From contig NZ_WUEY01000005.1 in assembly GCF_010668395.1 (NCBI RefSeq), positions 1 to 64,000 of the forward strand: a stretch of 64,000 nucleotides of DNA. The letters run 5' to 3'. This stretch comes from Martinezella lusitana (GTDB taxonomy: Bacteria > Pseudomonadota > Alphaproteobacteria > Rhizobiales > Rhizobiaceae). Each line of letters opens with the position of its first letter. The stretch's first letter is position 1. This document shows positions 54,228-63,263 of the stretch, piece after piece. The notes beneath the pieces were generated by a model that was given only the letters and a program-made list of their open reading frames with translations, did not search any database and was not told where the DNA came from. A program made the translations under genes and the position numbers.

Positions 54228-57200
54228 ATGAGCATGTTGATTCGAATTCTCGGGAAACTGGTGCGCTGGATCGCCTATGCGGTCGTGGCGATCCTTTTGC
54301 TCGTGATCGCGGCTGTGCTCGTCGTCGGCATGGTGCCTTCCGCAACGGGTTATGCGGTCGATCAGGTGGCCAGGCTCGCCTCGACGCCGGACCGCACCAT
54401 TGCCATCGCAGCGCCTTCCGGTCTGCTGAGCGGCAGTCTGCGGGTCGGTGCCATTACCGTGGCCGACACGAAGGGCGTCTACGCCAAGGTGCAAAACCTC
54501 GCCGTCGATTGGTCTCCTTTGTCTTTGCTGACCGGCACCTTCCACGCCGATCGCATTGCGGCCGATGTGATCGACTTCCAGCGCCTGCCGGTCTCGACGG
54601 CGAGCCTGACGCAGGCGCCGGAGACGCAGACGGCAGGCAGCACCGGCTTCTCCTTGCCCATCGCCATCGATATCGGCGCCATCGCCCTGCCTGACCTTCG
54701 CATCGGGCAGGCCGTCGCCGGGCAGGATTTCATTCTCGCCGCCGATGGCAGCGTCAAGGCCAACAGCAGCAGCATGGGCCTGACGCTCAGCGCCAGCCGT
54801 CACGATGTGCCGGACGCCAAGCTCTCCGCCGATATCGCTTTCGCCCCGGCCGAAAACCAGCTGAAGCTGAAGACGCAGATCTCCGAGCCGCGCGACGGCA
54901 TGCTCGCCGGCCTGCTGCACCTGCCGGGCGGCCCGGCCGTCAGCATCGACCTTTCCGGCGAAGGCCCGCTGTCCAACTGGGCCGGCAAACTGCAGGCAGC
55001 CCTCGACGGCAAGCCAACAGTTGCCATCGACGGCCATCACAGCCTCTCCGCCGATGGCCTGCATCATATAGACGTCAAGGGCGGCGGCGATGTCGATTCG
55101 CTCCTGCCGCCGACCATGCGGCCGCTCTTTGCCGGGCAGACGACCATCGATGTCTCGGCAACGTTCGACGGCAAGGGCAAGATCGATATCCAGACCGGCA
55201 ACCTTGCTACCGGCAGCGCCGTCCTTGCCGCATCCGGCACGCTCGATCCCGCCGGCAACAACAGCCTCAACGCCAATCTGCTCGGTACCTCCGGCCCCGT
55301 CGACTTCCGCTGGCCTATGGAGGACGGCGAAGTGCGCGCCATGATTTCGCGCGTCGATATCGCGCTGACCGGCGCGGCGCAATCGGTGAAGATCGATGCG
55401 AAGGCCGCGCTCGACAGCGCCAGCACGCCGCAGGGCCAGGTCGGACAGATCAATCTCAGCGCCAGAAGCGATGCCTTCAATCTTGCAGCCATGTCCGGTC
55501 CGCTGCAGCTTCGCCTCGTCGTCGGCCAGACGGCCTTCGTCAGCGCCGACCTCAATCGGCTGATCCGCGCGCCGATCGCGCTCACCGCGCCGCTGCAACT
55601 CTCGCCGGATACGATCGGCTTCAACAACACCACCCTTGAAAGCGCCAGCATCGGCGGCACCGTCAACGGCAAATACACGCTGTCGTCCAAGGCGCTGACG
55701 GGCAATTTCAAGCTGTTCGCTCTGCCCGGCGTCTTGCCGGACGGCGTGTCGAACAAGTTCGAAGGCACGATTTCGCTGGAAGGCCAGGTCGCCGGCACCG
55801 TGCCGACCAAGATGACGCTGTCCAACCTCGCGGTGAAATCCAACGTCGCCGAAATCAGCGGCAATGTCGCGCTCAACGACCAGTCCCTGACATCGGATCT
55901 CACCGGCAAGGTGCTCGATCTCTCCAAGTTCGTCCCGAATGCGGAAGGACAGGCCGATATCGGCCTCAAGGCCAAGGGGCCGCTCACCGCGCTCGGCATC
56001 GATGCGACGGTCAAGGCCGTCAACGTCAAGCTGGCGGGACGGCTGCTGGATACGCTCGACATCGGCGTGACCGGCATCGCCGATCCGAAGGCGCCGCAGG
56101 CGAACATCCAGGCAAGCGGCGCGATCGACGGCAAGCCGATCCGCATCACCGCCGACGCAGTTTCCAAGGACGGCCGCACGAGCATTCCATCGCTATCGGC
56201 GGAAATCGGCACGAACAAGCTGCAGGGCAAGCTCGACCTTTCCCCGAGCTTCGAGCCGAACGGCGCGCTCACCTTCAACCTGCCGGATCTCGGCCTGCTC
56301 GCAGCGCTCGCCGGACAGAAGGCCGAGGGCGATCTCAAGGGCTCGCTCGATATCGCCAGCGCCAATGGCAAGATCGGCCTCAAGGTCAACGCCGGCGGCA
56401 GCGGCATCCGCCGCGACGATCTCGTGATCAGCAAGCCGGCCGTTGCCCTCACCGTCGACGATCTCAAGGCTTTCTCGGCAAACGGCAGCATCCGCGCCGA
56501 CGCCATCGCCTCCGGGGCCAACCGCATCGCCGATCTCGGCCTGACCTTCACCCAGCAGGGCAGCCGCACGGATTTCGATCTGAAATCGACCTATGACAAC
56601 GCGCCGCTGACAACGCGCGGCAGCGTCGAAACATCAGGCGGGCAGACGACCGTCAGCCTCGACTCCTTTGCGGGCGCGCCGCGCACGATCCCGGTGAAGC
56701 TCGCCTCTCCGACCAAGATCGTGATCAAGGACGGCATCGCATCGCTGAACGGCTTGACCCTGCAGACCGGGGGCGGTTCGGTTACGGTCGACGGCACCGC
56801 CGGCCAGACCCTGAACATCAATGCCAGGATCGCCAACCTGCCGGCCAGCCTCGCCAATGTCTTCGCGCCGACGCTTGCCGCCGAAGGCGTCATCTCCGGA
56901 ACGGTAGCCGTCACCGGCAAGGCGACCTCGCCCGCCGTCGTATTCCAGACCAATTGGTCGGGGGCAGCAACGAGCCAGACGAAATCCGCCGGGCTTACGC
57001 CGCTCGGCATCAAGGCGGACGGCAAGTTTGCCGACAATGTCGTCACGATCAACACCAACCTGACCGGCCAGAGCGGCCTGGCGCTCAATGGCGGCGGCAC
57101 AGTCGCCATCGCCGGCAGCAAGGCCATGGCACTCAAATTTTCCGGCAATCTGCCCTTCGATGCCCTTGCCGGCCAGCTTGCGGCACAGGGCCTCGTCATG

Positions 57201-58418
57201 ACGGGCACGGCCAGGATCGACATGCAGATCGGGGGCACCACGGCCGCACCCGCCATCAGCGGTTCCATTTCCACCGACGGCGCCAAGCTGGTCGATGTCC
57301 GCCGCAACCTGACCCTCAACGGGCTCGCCGTGACGGTGACGCTCGACGGCAAGCAGGCCGTCATATCGCGCCTCAGCGGCAATCTGGCCAGCGGCGGCAG
57401 CATATCGGGCAGCGGCACGGTCGGCATTACCCCGGAAAGCGGCTTCCCCGCCGATATCCAGGTGAAGTTCAACAACGCGACCTATGTCGACGGCACGCTG
57501 GTGGCCGCGACCGTCAACGGCACGCTCGGCGTCAAGGGCCCGCTGATGACCGCGCCGATGCTGACGGGCAACCTGCGGATCAACAAGGCGTCGATCACCG
57601 TGCCCGAAAAGCTGCCGGCGTCGCTCTCCGAAATCAACATCAAGCACAAGAATGCGCCGGCCGCCGTCAGCGCCCAGTTCAAGGATCAGAAGCCGGAAGG
57701 GCCAAGGAGCAAATCGACGACGCTCGGCATCGACCTGCAGCTCCAGGCGCCCTCGCAGATCTTCGTGCGCGGCCGAGGCATCGACGCCGAACTCGGCGGC
57801 AACATCACCGTGCGCGGCACGGCGGCGGAGCCGGTCGTCTCCGGCGGCTTCACCATGCGTCGTGGACGCCTGACCATCCTCAGCCGCCGGCTCGATTTCA
57901 CCGACACCAGCAAGATCACCTTCGGCGGTGACCTGACGCCGGCGCTCAACATGGAAGCGACATCGTCGGCCGGTTCCACCACGATCACGGTCGATGTCAC
58001 CGGTCTCGCGACCGACCCGCAGATCGGCTTCTCCTCTTCCCCTGCCTTGCCGCAGGACGAGGTGTTGGCGCAGCTGATCTTTGGCCAATCCATGTCGAAA
58101 CTGTCGGCCATGCAGATCGCCCAGCTCGCCGATGCCGCAAGCCAGCTCGCAGGCGGCCGCTCGACCTCGCTGTTCGAGGGCCTGCGCAGCCATCTCGGCG
58201 TCGATGACCTCGACATCTCGACGGATGCGAACGGTCAGGCGCAGGTCGGCGCCGGCAAGTACATCAACAAGCGCACCTATATCGAGCTGCAGCAGGGCGC
58301 GTCCAACAACACCAAGGCGATCATCAACCTCAATGTCGGGCGCGGCGTGAAGCTGCGTGGCGCGGCGGGCTCGGATGGCGCAGGCGAAGCCGGCATCGTC
58401 TACGAGCACGAATATTAA
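54228..58418 (+). CDS. tamB: TamB-like translocation and assembly protein (DUF490)
   Basis: Protein of 1396 aa. One N-terminal membrane segment (about 15-40) followed by a very long repetitive beta-helical part (repulsive beta-groove type) and a C-terminal DUF490/TamB domain ending GEAGIVYEHEY. TamB spans the periplasm, contacts TamA, and is thought to carry phospholipid to the outer membrane. Length is normal for alphaproteobacteria. Its stop lies 3 bp from the stop of the convergent Lrp gene. Confidence 0.92.
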   Translation: MSMLIRILGKLVRWIAYAVVAILLLVIAAVLVVGMVPSATGYAVDQVARLASTPDRTIAIAAPSGLLSGSLRVGAITVADTKGVYAKVQNLAVDWSPLSLLTGTFHADRIAADVIDFQRLPVSTASLTQAPETQTAGSTGFSLPIAIDIGAIALPDLRIGQAVAGQDFILAADGSVKANSSSMGLTLSASRHDVPDAKLSADIAFAPAENQLKLKTQISEPRDGMLAGLLHLPGGPAVSIDLSGEGPLSNWAGKLQAALDGKPTVAIDGHHSLSADGLHHIDVKGGGDVDSLLPPTMRPLFAGQTTIDVSATFDGKGKIDIQTGNLATGSAVLAASGTLDPAGNNSLNANLLGTSGPVDFRWPMEDGEVRAMISRVDIALTGAAQSVKIDAKAALDSASTPQGQVGQINLSARSDAFNLAAMSGPLQLRLVVGQTAFVSADLNRLIRAPIALTAPLQLSPDTIGFNNTTLESASIGGTVNGKYTLSSKALTGNFKLFALPGVLPDGVSNKFEGTISLEGQVAGTVPTKMTLSNLAVKSNVAEISGNVALNDQSLTSDLTGKVLDLSKFVPNAEGQADIGLKAKGPLTALGIDATVKAVNVKLAGRLLDTLDIGVTGIADPKAPQANIQASGAIDGKPIRITADAVSKDGRTSIPSLSAEIGTNKLQGKLDLSPSFEPNGALTFNLPDLGLLAALAGQKAEGDLKGSLDIASANGKIGLKVNAGGSGIRRDDLVISKPAVALTVDDLKAFSANGSIRADAIASGANRIADLGLTFTQQGSRTDFDLKSTYDNAPLTTRGSVETSGGQTTVSLDSFAGAPRTIPVKLASPTKIVIKDGIASLNGLTLQTGGGSVTVDGTAGQTLNINARIANLPASLANVFAPTLAAEGVISGTVAVTGKATSPAVVFQTNWSGAATSQTKSAGLTPLGIKADGKFADNVVTINTNLTGQSGLALNGGGTVAIAGSKAMALKFSGNLPFDALAGQLAAQGLVMTGTARIDMQIGGTTAAPAISGSISTDGAKLVDVRRNLTLNGLAVTVTLDGKQAVISRLSGNLASGGSISGSGTVGITPESGFPADIQVKFNNATYVDGTLVAATVNGTLGVKGPLMTAPMLTGNLRINKASITVPEKLPASLSEINIKHKNAPAAVSAQFKDQKPEGPRSKSTTLGIDLQLQAPSQIFVRGRGIDAELGGNITVRGTAAEPVVSGGFTMRRGRLTILSRRLDFTDTSKITFGGDLTPALNMEATSSAGSTTITVDVTGLATDPQIGFSSSPALPQDEVLAQLIFGQSMSKLSAMQIAQLADAASQLAGGRSTSLFEGLRSHLGVDDLDISTDANGQAQVGAGKYINKRTYIELQQGASNNTKAIINLNVGRGVKLRGAAGSDGAGEAGIVYEHEY

Positions 58419-58421
58419 GCC

Positions 58422-58862
58422 TCAGAATCCCATCTTGCTGGTCTTCAGCAGGATATTGGATTCGGTGATGTTGATGCCATTGATCAGCCTGATCCGCCTG
58501 AGCGTTTCGTCGAACGAGGCCAGATCGCGATCTTCCAGTTCGGCAATGAAATCCCATTTGCCGTTGGTGCTGTGCAGGGCCCTGACCTGCGGCAAGCCTC
58601 GAAGCTGATCGGCAACCTTGTCGGCCAGCTTGCCGAGCACCTCGATCAGAACGATGGCCCTGACGCCGGCCGCACGGGTTTCATGGCCGGTGCGAATGGT
58701 GAAGGCAGCAATGGTGCCGTTCTCCACGAGCCGCTCTATGCGCGCGGCGACGGTCGCGCGCGACGCGCCGGTGGCCGCCGCCAGGGAGGAAACGGAGATG
58801 CGCGCATTGTTGCGCAGCGCACTGAGGAGATCGCGGTCGAGGTCGTCCATATGGCTTGTCAT
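58422..58862 (-). CDS. Lrp/AsnC-family regulator, probable arginase regulator
   Basis: Protein of 146 aa. MDDLDRDLLSALRNNARISVSSLAAATGASRATVAARI is the Lrp helix-turn-helix, and the C-terminal RAM/ligand domain follows (AIVLIEVLGKLADKVADQL). It is divergent from the arginase gene with a palindromic site between them, so local control of arginine catabolism, with arginine or ornithine as ligand, is likely but inferred. Start 58862 or 58850. Confidence 0.88.
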   Translation of the reverse strand: MTSHMDDLDRDLLSALRNNARISVSSLAAATGASRATVAARIERLVENGTIAAFTIRTGHETRAAGVRAIVLIEVLGKLADKVADQLRGLPQVRALHSTNGKWDFIAELEDRDLASFDETLRRIRLINGINITESNILLKTSKMGF

Positions 58863-58876
58863 TCTGCTAAATCGAA

Positions 58877-58912
58877 TTGATCAATCTGTCGAAACCTAAT
58901 CGATTTTCGACA
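58877..58912. promoter_or_regulatory. Palindromic operator candidate between Lrp gene and arginase
   Basis: TGTCGAAA at 58887-58894 and TTTCGACA at 58905-58912 form a perfect 8-bp inverted repeat with a 10-bp spacer. A perfect TTGATCAA palindrome lies just before it at 58877-58884. The site is 15-50 bp upstream of the Lrp gene and 180-215 bp upstream of the arginase start. Confidence 0.55.
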
Positions 58913-59091
58913 CTTTTCCATCTTTTTGCTGTCATGCAGACAATCAATAATGCGACTCGACAGCCTCCAGGGCGGTTCGGCACTTCATGGAAACGCCGAA
59001 CTGCTCTATCTCATTGTTTTATGCAATTCCGCACGGAAAGCCGCCGCGCAGTTCTCCGTCCGGAATTTCTCCAACCCTCGGAGCAATGCCG

Positions 59092-60027
59092 ATGAACACG
59101 CAATCCACTCCCGTTACCTTGATCGGCGTTCCCCTGGAGGAAGGCTCCGGCCGCCGCGGCGCCGCAATGGGCCCGACCGCGCTGCGCATCGCCGGCATCG
59201 AAACGACGTTGATCGAACTCGGCCACCGTGTCACCGACAGCGGCGATCTGCATCCGGTTCCGGCAGCCGACCTTCCGGAGCATCCCCACGCCCACAATCT
59301 GAAAATCGTCGGCGCGTTCACCCGGGCGCTGGAAGCGAAAGTCTACGATGTCGCATCGTCGGGTGGCTTCCCGCTGATCCTTGGCGGCGATCACAGCCTG
59401 TCCATGGGCAGCGTTTCCGGCATGGCCCGCCATGCAGCCGAGGTCGGCCGGCCGCTTTTCGTGCTCTGGCTCGACGCGCACTCGGATTTCAATTCGCCCG
59501 CGACCTCTCCGTCGGGCAACATTCACGGCATGCCGGTTGCCTACTACTGCGGCGAGGCCGAGATTGAAGGCGTTCTGCCGGCCGGCCGGCCGCTGGTCGA
59601 CCCGACGAAGGTCTTCCAGGTCGGCATCCGCTCCGTCGATCCGCGCGAGCGCGAGGAGATCCGCGAGCATGGCGTCAACGTCTTCGACATGCGCTCGCTC
59701 GACGAACAGGGTGTGGCCGCCATCATGCGCAAGGTGCTCGATACCGTCAGCGCCGCCAACGGCCTTCTGCATGTCAGCTTCGACGTCGATTTCCTCGATC
59801 CGGATATTGCGCCGGGCGTGGGAACCACGGTGCCGGGTGGCGCGACCTATCGCGAAGCCCATCTCATCATGGAGATGCTCTCCGACAGCAGTCTCGTCTC
59901 CTCGCTCGATCTCGTCGAGCTCAATCCTTTCCTCGACGACCGCGGCAAGAGCGCCCGCGTTCTGGTGGAAATGGCGGCAAGCCTCTTCGGCCGGCGCATC
60001 TTCGACCGTCCGACACGGGCCGCCTGA
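59092..60027 (+). CDS. Arginase
   Basis: Protein of 311 aa that hydrolyses arginine to ornithine and urea. The Mn ligands are H101 (GGDHS), D128, H130, D132 (DAHSDFN), D231 and D233 (SFDVDFLDP). The trailing GGATYREAH motif fits arginase more than agmatinase. ATG 59092 with GGAG about 8 nt upstream gives MNTQSTPVTLIGVPLEEGSG. Names rocF and arcA are both used for such genes. Probably induced by arginine through the divergent Lrp-type regulator. Confidence 0.92.
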   Translation: MNTQSTPVTLIGVPLEEGSGRRGAAMGPTALRIAGIETTLIELGHRVTDSGDLHPVPAADLPEHPHAHNLKIVGAFTRALEAKVYDVASSGGFPLILGGDHSLSMGSVSGMARHAAEVGRPLFVLWLDAHSDFNSPATSPSGNIHGMPVAYYCGEAEIEGVLPAGRPLVDPTKVFQVGIRSVDPREREEIREHGVNVFDMRSLDEQGVAAIMRKVLDTVSAANGLLHVSFDVDFLDPDIAPGVGTTVPGGATYREAHLIMEMLSDSSLVSSLDLVELNPFLDDRGKSARVLVEMAASLFGRRIFDRPTRAA

Positions 60028-60378
60028 GGGCGTATCCCACCGGCAGAAGGAATCCGGCCGAGAGAGCAGCCTTCCTCTCACGGGGGCCATCCTCGCCCTT
60101 CGAGGCTTTGGCCCCTTCGACAAGCTCAGGAGCCTCCGCGCCTCAGGGTGAGGATGGGACGGCTTGGCCCCCGATACGGCTTGCCTCCTGGGGGCCGCGG
60201 AACGACAAGATCAGTCCTCATGGTGAGGTGGCGCGCAAGCGCCCTCGAACCACGAGAACGGGTGGCCAGCCCCCTTACTCGAAATCCCTTGTATGGATTT
60301 AGGTTTGAGCAATGTTCTTACTCTATCGTGACCTCAACGCGCCGCATTTGGCGTCACGGTTCAATGGGAAGAACGTTC
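60028..60378. repeat. 351-bp gap with rhizobial intergenic palindromes
   Basis: CCATCCTC at 60087-60094 and GAGGATGG at 60150-60157 form the ends of one palindromic unit. A second unit at about 60217-60256 has a GGCGC-GCAA-GCGCC core inside a larger CTCATGGT/ACCACGAG arm. The wording CTCATGGTGAGGTGGCGCG and CCTCGAACCACGAG is typical of dispersed Rhizobiales repeats. The cheW promoter should lie in the last 100 bp. No gene is supported. Confidence 0.7.
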
Positions 60379-60855
60379 ATGGCCACGATCAATTCCACCA
60401 GCTTCAGCGGCGAAACTCTGGAGATCATTGCCTTCCGGCTACATGACCAGGAATTCTGCGTCAAGACGACCACGATCCGCGAAATTCGCGGATGGGCGCC
60501 GTCTACGCCGATCCCGCACGCACCGGCCGACGTCATCGGCGTCATGAACCTGCGCGGCTCGGTCATCCCGATCATCGACCTCGCCTACAAGCTCGGCATG
60601 CAGAGCACGGTTGCCAACGAGCGCAGCGCCATCGTCGTCGCCGAAGTGCACAACATGGTCATCGGCATGCTGGTCGACCGGGTCTCCGACATCCTGACAA
60701 TCGCCTCCAGCCAGGTCCAGCCGGTGCCGGAAGTCACGGCTTCCTTCGACCGCGCCTATTGCGAAGGTATCATCGCCACGGAGAATGGAATGATCTGCTT
60801 CCTGAACCTCGCCAAGATGTTCAAGGAAAACGAAGTAGAAGAACTGGCCGCGTAA
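60379..60855 (+). CDS. cheW: Chemotaxis coupling protein CheW
   Basis: Protein of 158 aa of the CheW SH3-like fold. LEIIAFRLHDQEFCVKTTTIREI, then VIGVMNLRGSVIPIIDLAYKLGM and VGMLVDRVSDIL-like segments are conserved. It couples chemoreceptors to the kinase CheA. ATG 60379 has GGGAAGAAC upstream. It is not in a che operon here; its only chemotaxis neighbour is the receptor gene 296 bp downstream. Confidence 0.94.
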   Translation: MATINSTSFSGETLEIIAFRLHDQEFCVKTTTIREIRGWAPSTPIPHAPADVIGVMNLRGSVIPIIDLAYKLGMQSTVANERSAIVVAEVHNMVIGMLVDRVSDILTIASSQVQPVPEVTASFDRAYCEGIIATENGMICFLNLAKMFKENEVEELAA

Positions 60856-60876
60856 CTTCGCGCTATAGCCTTTTTG

Positions 60877-60908
60877 AAAGCCGCCGCCTTATCAGTGGCG
60901 GCTTTTTT
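60877..60908 (+). terminator. Intrinsic terminator after cheW
   Basis: AAGCCGCC pairs with GGCGGCTT, followed directly by a run of T (about 60903-60908). It starts 22 bp past the cheW stop, so cheW and the downstream receptor are probably separate transcripts. Confidence 0.85.
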
Positions 60909-61151
60909 ATTGGAGTAAATTTTAGATAATTATATTTTATTTAAGTTGTAATTTCTAATACACTTAATTTTACTTAAAATTAAGGGGTTTTAATCATCAT
61001 CGTTTCCGAAGCGAGGAAAGAAGAAACGATCTCAACATTCCGACCATCCCGTGCGGAGCGCCGTCTTTCGGCGTACCGACGAGCGCGGCCGCCCGCTTCG
61101 ATGCCATGGATCGACGCCCGTCAAGCGTGAGCCTTCTGAGAGGGAATAGGA
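60909..61151. promoter_or_regulatory. AT-rich region upstream of the chemoreceptor gene
   Basis: About 80 bp (60909-60995) are strikingly AT-rich for this chromosome, ending in a perfect inverted repeat CTTAATTT-N6-AAATTAAG at 60963-60984. The rest returns to normal GC. It probably holds the receptor promoter, and the repeat could bind a regulator. With the cheW terminator, the full gene-free stretch is 296 bp. Confidence 0.45.
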
Positions 61152-62825
61152 ATGTTCAGTCTTTCATCGGATACCAGCCGCATTCTTTCCGCCGTTTCCA
61201 AATCGCAAGCCATCATCGAATTCGACCTTCAAGGCAAAGTGCTGACCGCAAACGAGAACTTCTGTCGCGCGCTTGGCTATGAGCTGAAGGAAATCGTCGG
61301 CAACCACCACCGGATGTTCTGCGAACCGGCCTATGTCGCAACATCGGCCTATCAGGATTTCTGGGCGCGCCTCGGCCGTGGCGAATATGAAGCCGGCACC
61401 TACAAGCGGCTCGCAAAAGGCAATCGGGAAATCTGGATCCAGGCATCCTACAACCCCGTTTTCCGCAACGGAAAACCGGTGAAGGTTGTAAAATTCGCCG
61501 TCGACGTCACCGAAGCCAAAAGAAAGGCGATCGACGATGCCGGCAAGCTTGACGCCATCTCCCGCTCGCAGGCCGTTATCGAATTCCTGCCGACCGGCGA
61601 GATCCTGACGGCGAACGAGAACTTCTGCAACGCCATGGGCTATACGCTCGGCGAGATCGTCGGCAAGCATCACAGCATCTTCTGCGAACCGGCCTATGCC
61701 CGCACCGAGGAATACAAGCGCTTCTGGCAGCGCCTGGCGCAGGGCGAGTTCATCGCCAACGAATTCGTCCGATACGGCAAGGGCGGCAAGGAAATCTGGA
61801 TCCAGGCCGCCTACAATCCCATCGTCGGCGCCGACGGCCAGGTCTACAAGGTCGTCAAGTTCGCGACCGACGTGACCTCGCGCATGAGCGCCATCGGCGA
61901 ACTCGGCGGGGCGCTCCGCAGCCTGTCGGAAGGCGACCTGACCAAGACGCTCGAACATGCCTTCGTGCCGTCCATGGAGCAGCTCCGCCACGATTTCAAC
62001 GCAACGATCCACAGGCTCTCCGAGACGCTGACCACGGTCGGCGACAATGCCAGCGCCATCGCTGCCGGATCCCGCGAGCTCGGCGATTCGGCGGAAGCCT
62101 TCTCGAGGCGCACCGAGCAGCAGGCAGCCTCCGTGGAGGAAACCGCCGCCGCCCTGGAAGAGATCACCACCACGGTTGCCGATTCCAGCCAGCGTGCCGA
62201 GGAGGCCGGGCGTCTCGTTGCCGAGACCAAGCGCGGTGCCGAGCAATCCGGCACGGTGGTTCGCAGCGCCGTCGCCGCCATGGACCAGATCGAGAAATCC
62301 TCGCGCGAGATCACCAACATCATCGGCGTCATCGACGACATCGCCTTCCAGACCAACCTCCTGGCATTGAATGCCGGCGTGGAGGCGGCACGCGCAGGCG
62401 AAGCCGGCAAGGGCTTCGCCGTCGTGGCGCAGGAAGTGCGCGAGCTGGCGCAACGCTCGGCGAGTGCCGCCAAGGAGATCAAGGCGCTGATCACCGCCTC
62501 CAGCGAACATGTGAAGAGCGGCGTCGGCCTTGTCGGCCAGACGGGCAAGGCACTGGAGCAGATCGTCACCCAGGTTGGCGATATCAACACCAATGTCGCC
62601 GCCATCGTGAAGGCATCGAAGGAGCAGACGATCGGCCTCCGGGAAATCAACTCCGCGATCAATTCGCTGGATCAGACCACGCAGCAGAATGCCGCCATGG
62701 TCGAGGAGAGCACCGCGGCAAGCCTCAGGCTCGCCAATGAGGCGGACGCTCTGCACACGCTGCTCGCACAGTTCCGCCTGGCGGACTCGATGATCCGCGG
62801 TATGGTGATGCGCCGCGCGGCGTGA
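61152..62825 (+). CDS. Cytoplasmic methyl-accepting chemotaxis protein with two PAS domains
   Basis: Protein of 557 aa with no membrane segment. Two PAS domains in tandem (about 12-120 and 132-242) are closely similar to each other, each with TANENFC and IWIQA motifs. A HAMP-like link follows (about 243-295), then the signalling domain with hairpin tip IAFQTNLLALNAGVEAARAG (about 395-415). The plan resembles S. meliloti McpY. PAS domains may sense redox state, heme or flavin; no ligand can be assigned. Confidence 0.9.
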   Translation: MFSLSSDTSRILSAVSKSQAIIEFDLQGKVLTANENFCRALGYELKEIVGNHHRMFCEPAYVATSAYQDFWARLGRGEYEAGTYKRLAKGNREIWIQASYNPVFRNGKPVKVVKFAVDVTEAKRKAIDDAGKLDAISRSQAVIEFLPTGEILTANENFCNAMGYTLGEIVGKHHSIFCEPAYARTEEYKRFWQRLAQGEFIANEFVRYGKGGKEIWIQAAYNPIVGADGQVYKVVKFATDVTSRMSAIGELGGALRSLSEGDLTKTLEHAFVPSMEQLRHDFNATIHRLSETLTTVGDNASAIAAGSRELGDSAEAFSRRTEQQAASVEETAAALEEITTTVADSSQRAEEAGRLVAETKRGAEQSGTVVRSAVAAMDQIEKSSREITNIIGVIDDIAFQTNLLALNAGVEAARAGEAGKGFAVVAQEVRELAQRSASAAKEIKALITASSEHVKSGVGLVGQTGKALEQIVTQVGDINTNVAAIVKASKEQTIGLREINSAINSLDQTTQQNAAMVEESTAASLRLANEADALHTLLAQFRLADSMIRGMVMRRAA

Positions 62826-62852
62826 ACTCCGTCACCATTGCTTGTGCTACAG

Positions 62853-62881
62853 GAAGCCGCCGCGACCGCCGAGGCGGCTTC
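62853..62881 (+). terminator. Terminator hairpin after the chemoreceptor gene
   Basis: GAAGCCGCC at 62853-62861 and GGCGGCTTC at 62873-62881 form a perfect 9-bp stem with an 11-nt loop, followed by TCCATTTCTT. Located 27 bp past the stop. Confidence 0.65.
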
Positions 62882-62996
62882 TCCATTTCTTGCACGCGCA
62901 GTCAGCCGAACTACGCAAGCGCCATCCAACTCGCCCGAGAATGAGACTACCTCTGTGAATTGGCAATAAGCCCAAAAGCCCTTGCGGACTTCGATA

Positions 62997-63263
62997 CTAA
63001 GCCGGCTTAACTTCCTCGACCGGTGCCGGCTTATGAATGAGTGGGGCCGCCTCCAGCACCAACGGACTCAACCCGCTGTCCCCATGATCGATGATGGCAA
63101 ACAGCTGCCGCCGCATGCGCGGCTCCCAGAATTTGTTGATGTGCGTCGCCACGCCCTCCACCGCCTCGTCCGCCGGCTGCGTCTTGAAGAAGGTGGCGAT
63201 CTGGTTCGCCATGTAGACGAGTTTGGCTTCGGTCTTGCCGTGCGGCGTTTCGTCAGGCGACAT
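62997..63263 (-). CDS. fdsD: NAD-dependent formate dehydrogenase delta subunit
   Basis: Protein of 88 aa. LVYMANQIATFFKTQPADEA and THINKFWEPRMRRQLF are the FdsD signature. This small subunit belongs to the soluble molybdenum/NAD formate dehydrogenase (FdsGBAD). Start 63263 (MSPDETPHGKTEA) overlaps the 3' end of fdhD by 11 nt, so the two are coupled. It is the last gene of the operon, whose fdsGBA genes should lie to the right of the window. Confidence 0.9.
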   Translation of the reverse strand: MSPDETPHGKTEAKLVYMANQIATFFKTQPADEAVEGVATHINKFWEPRMRRQLFAIIDHGDSGLSPLVLEAAPLIHKPAPVEEVKPA

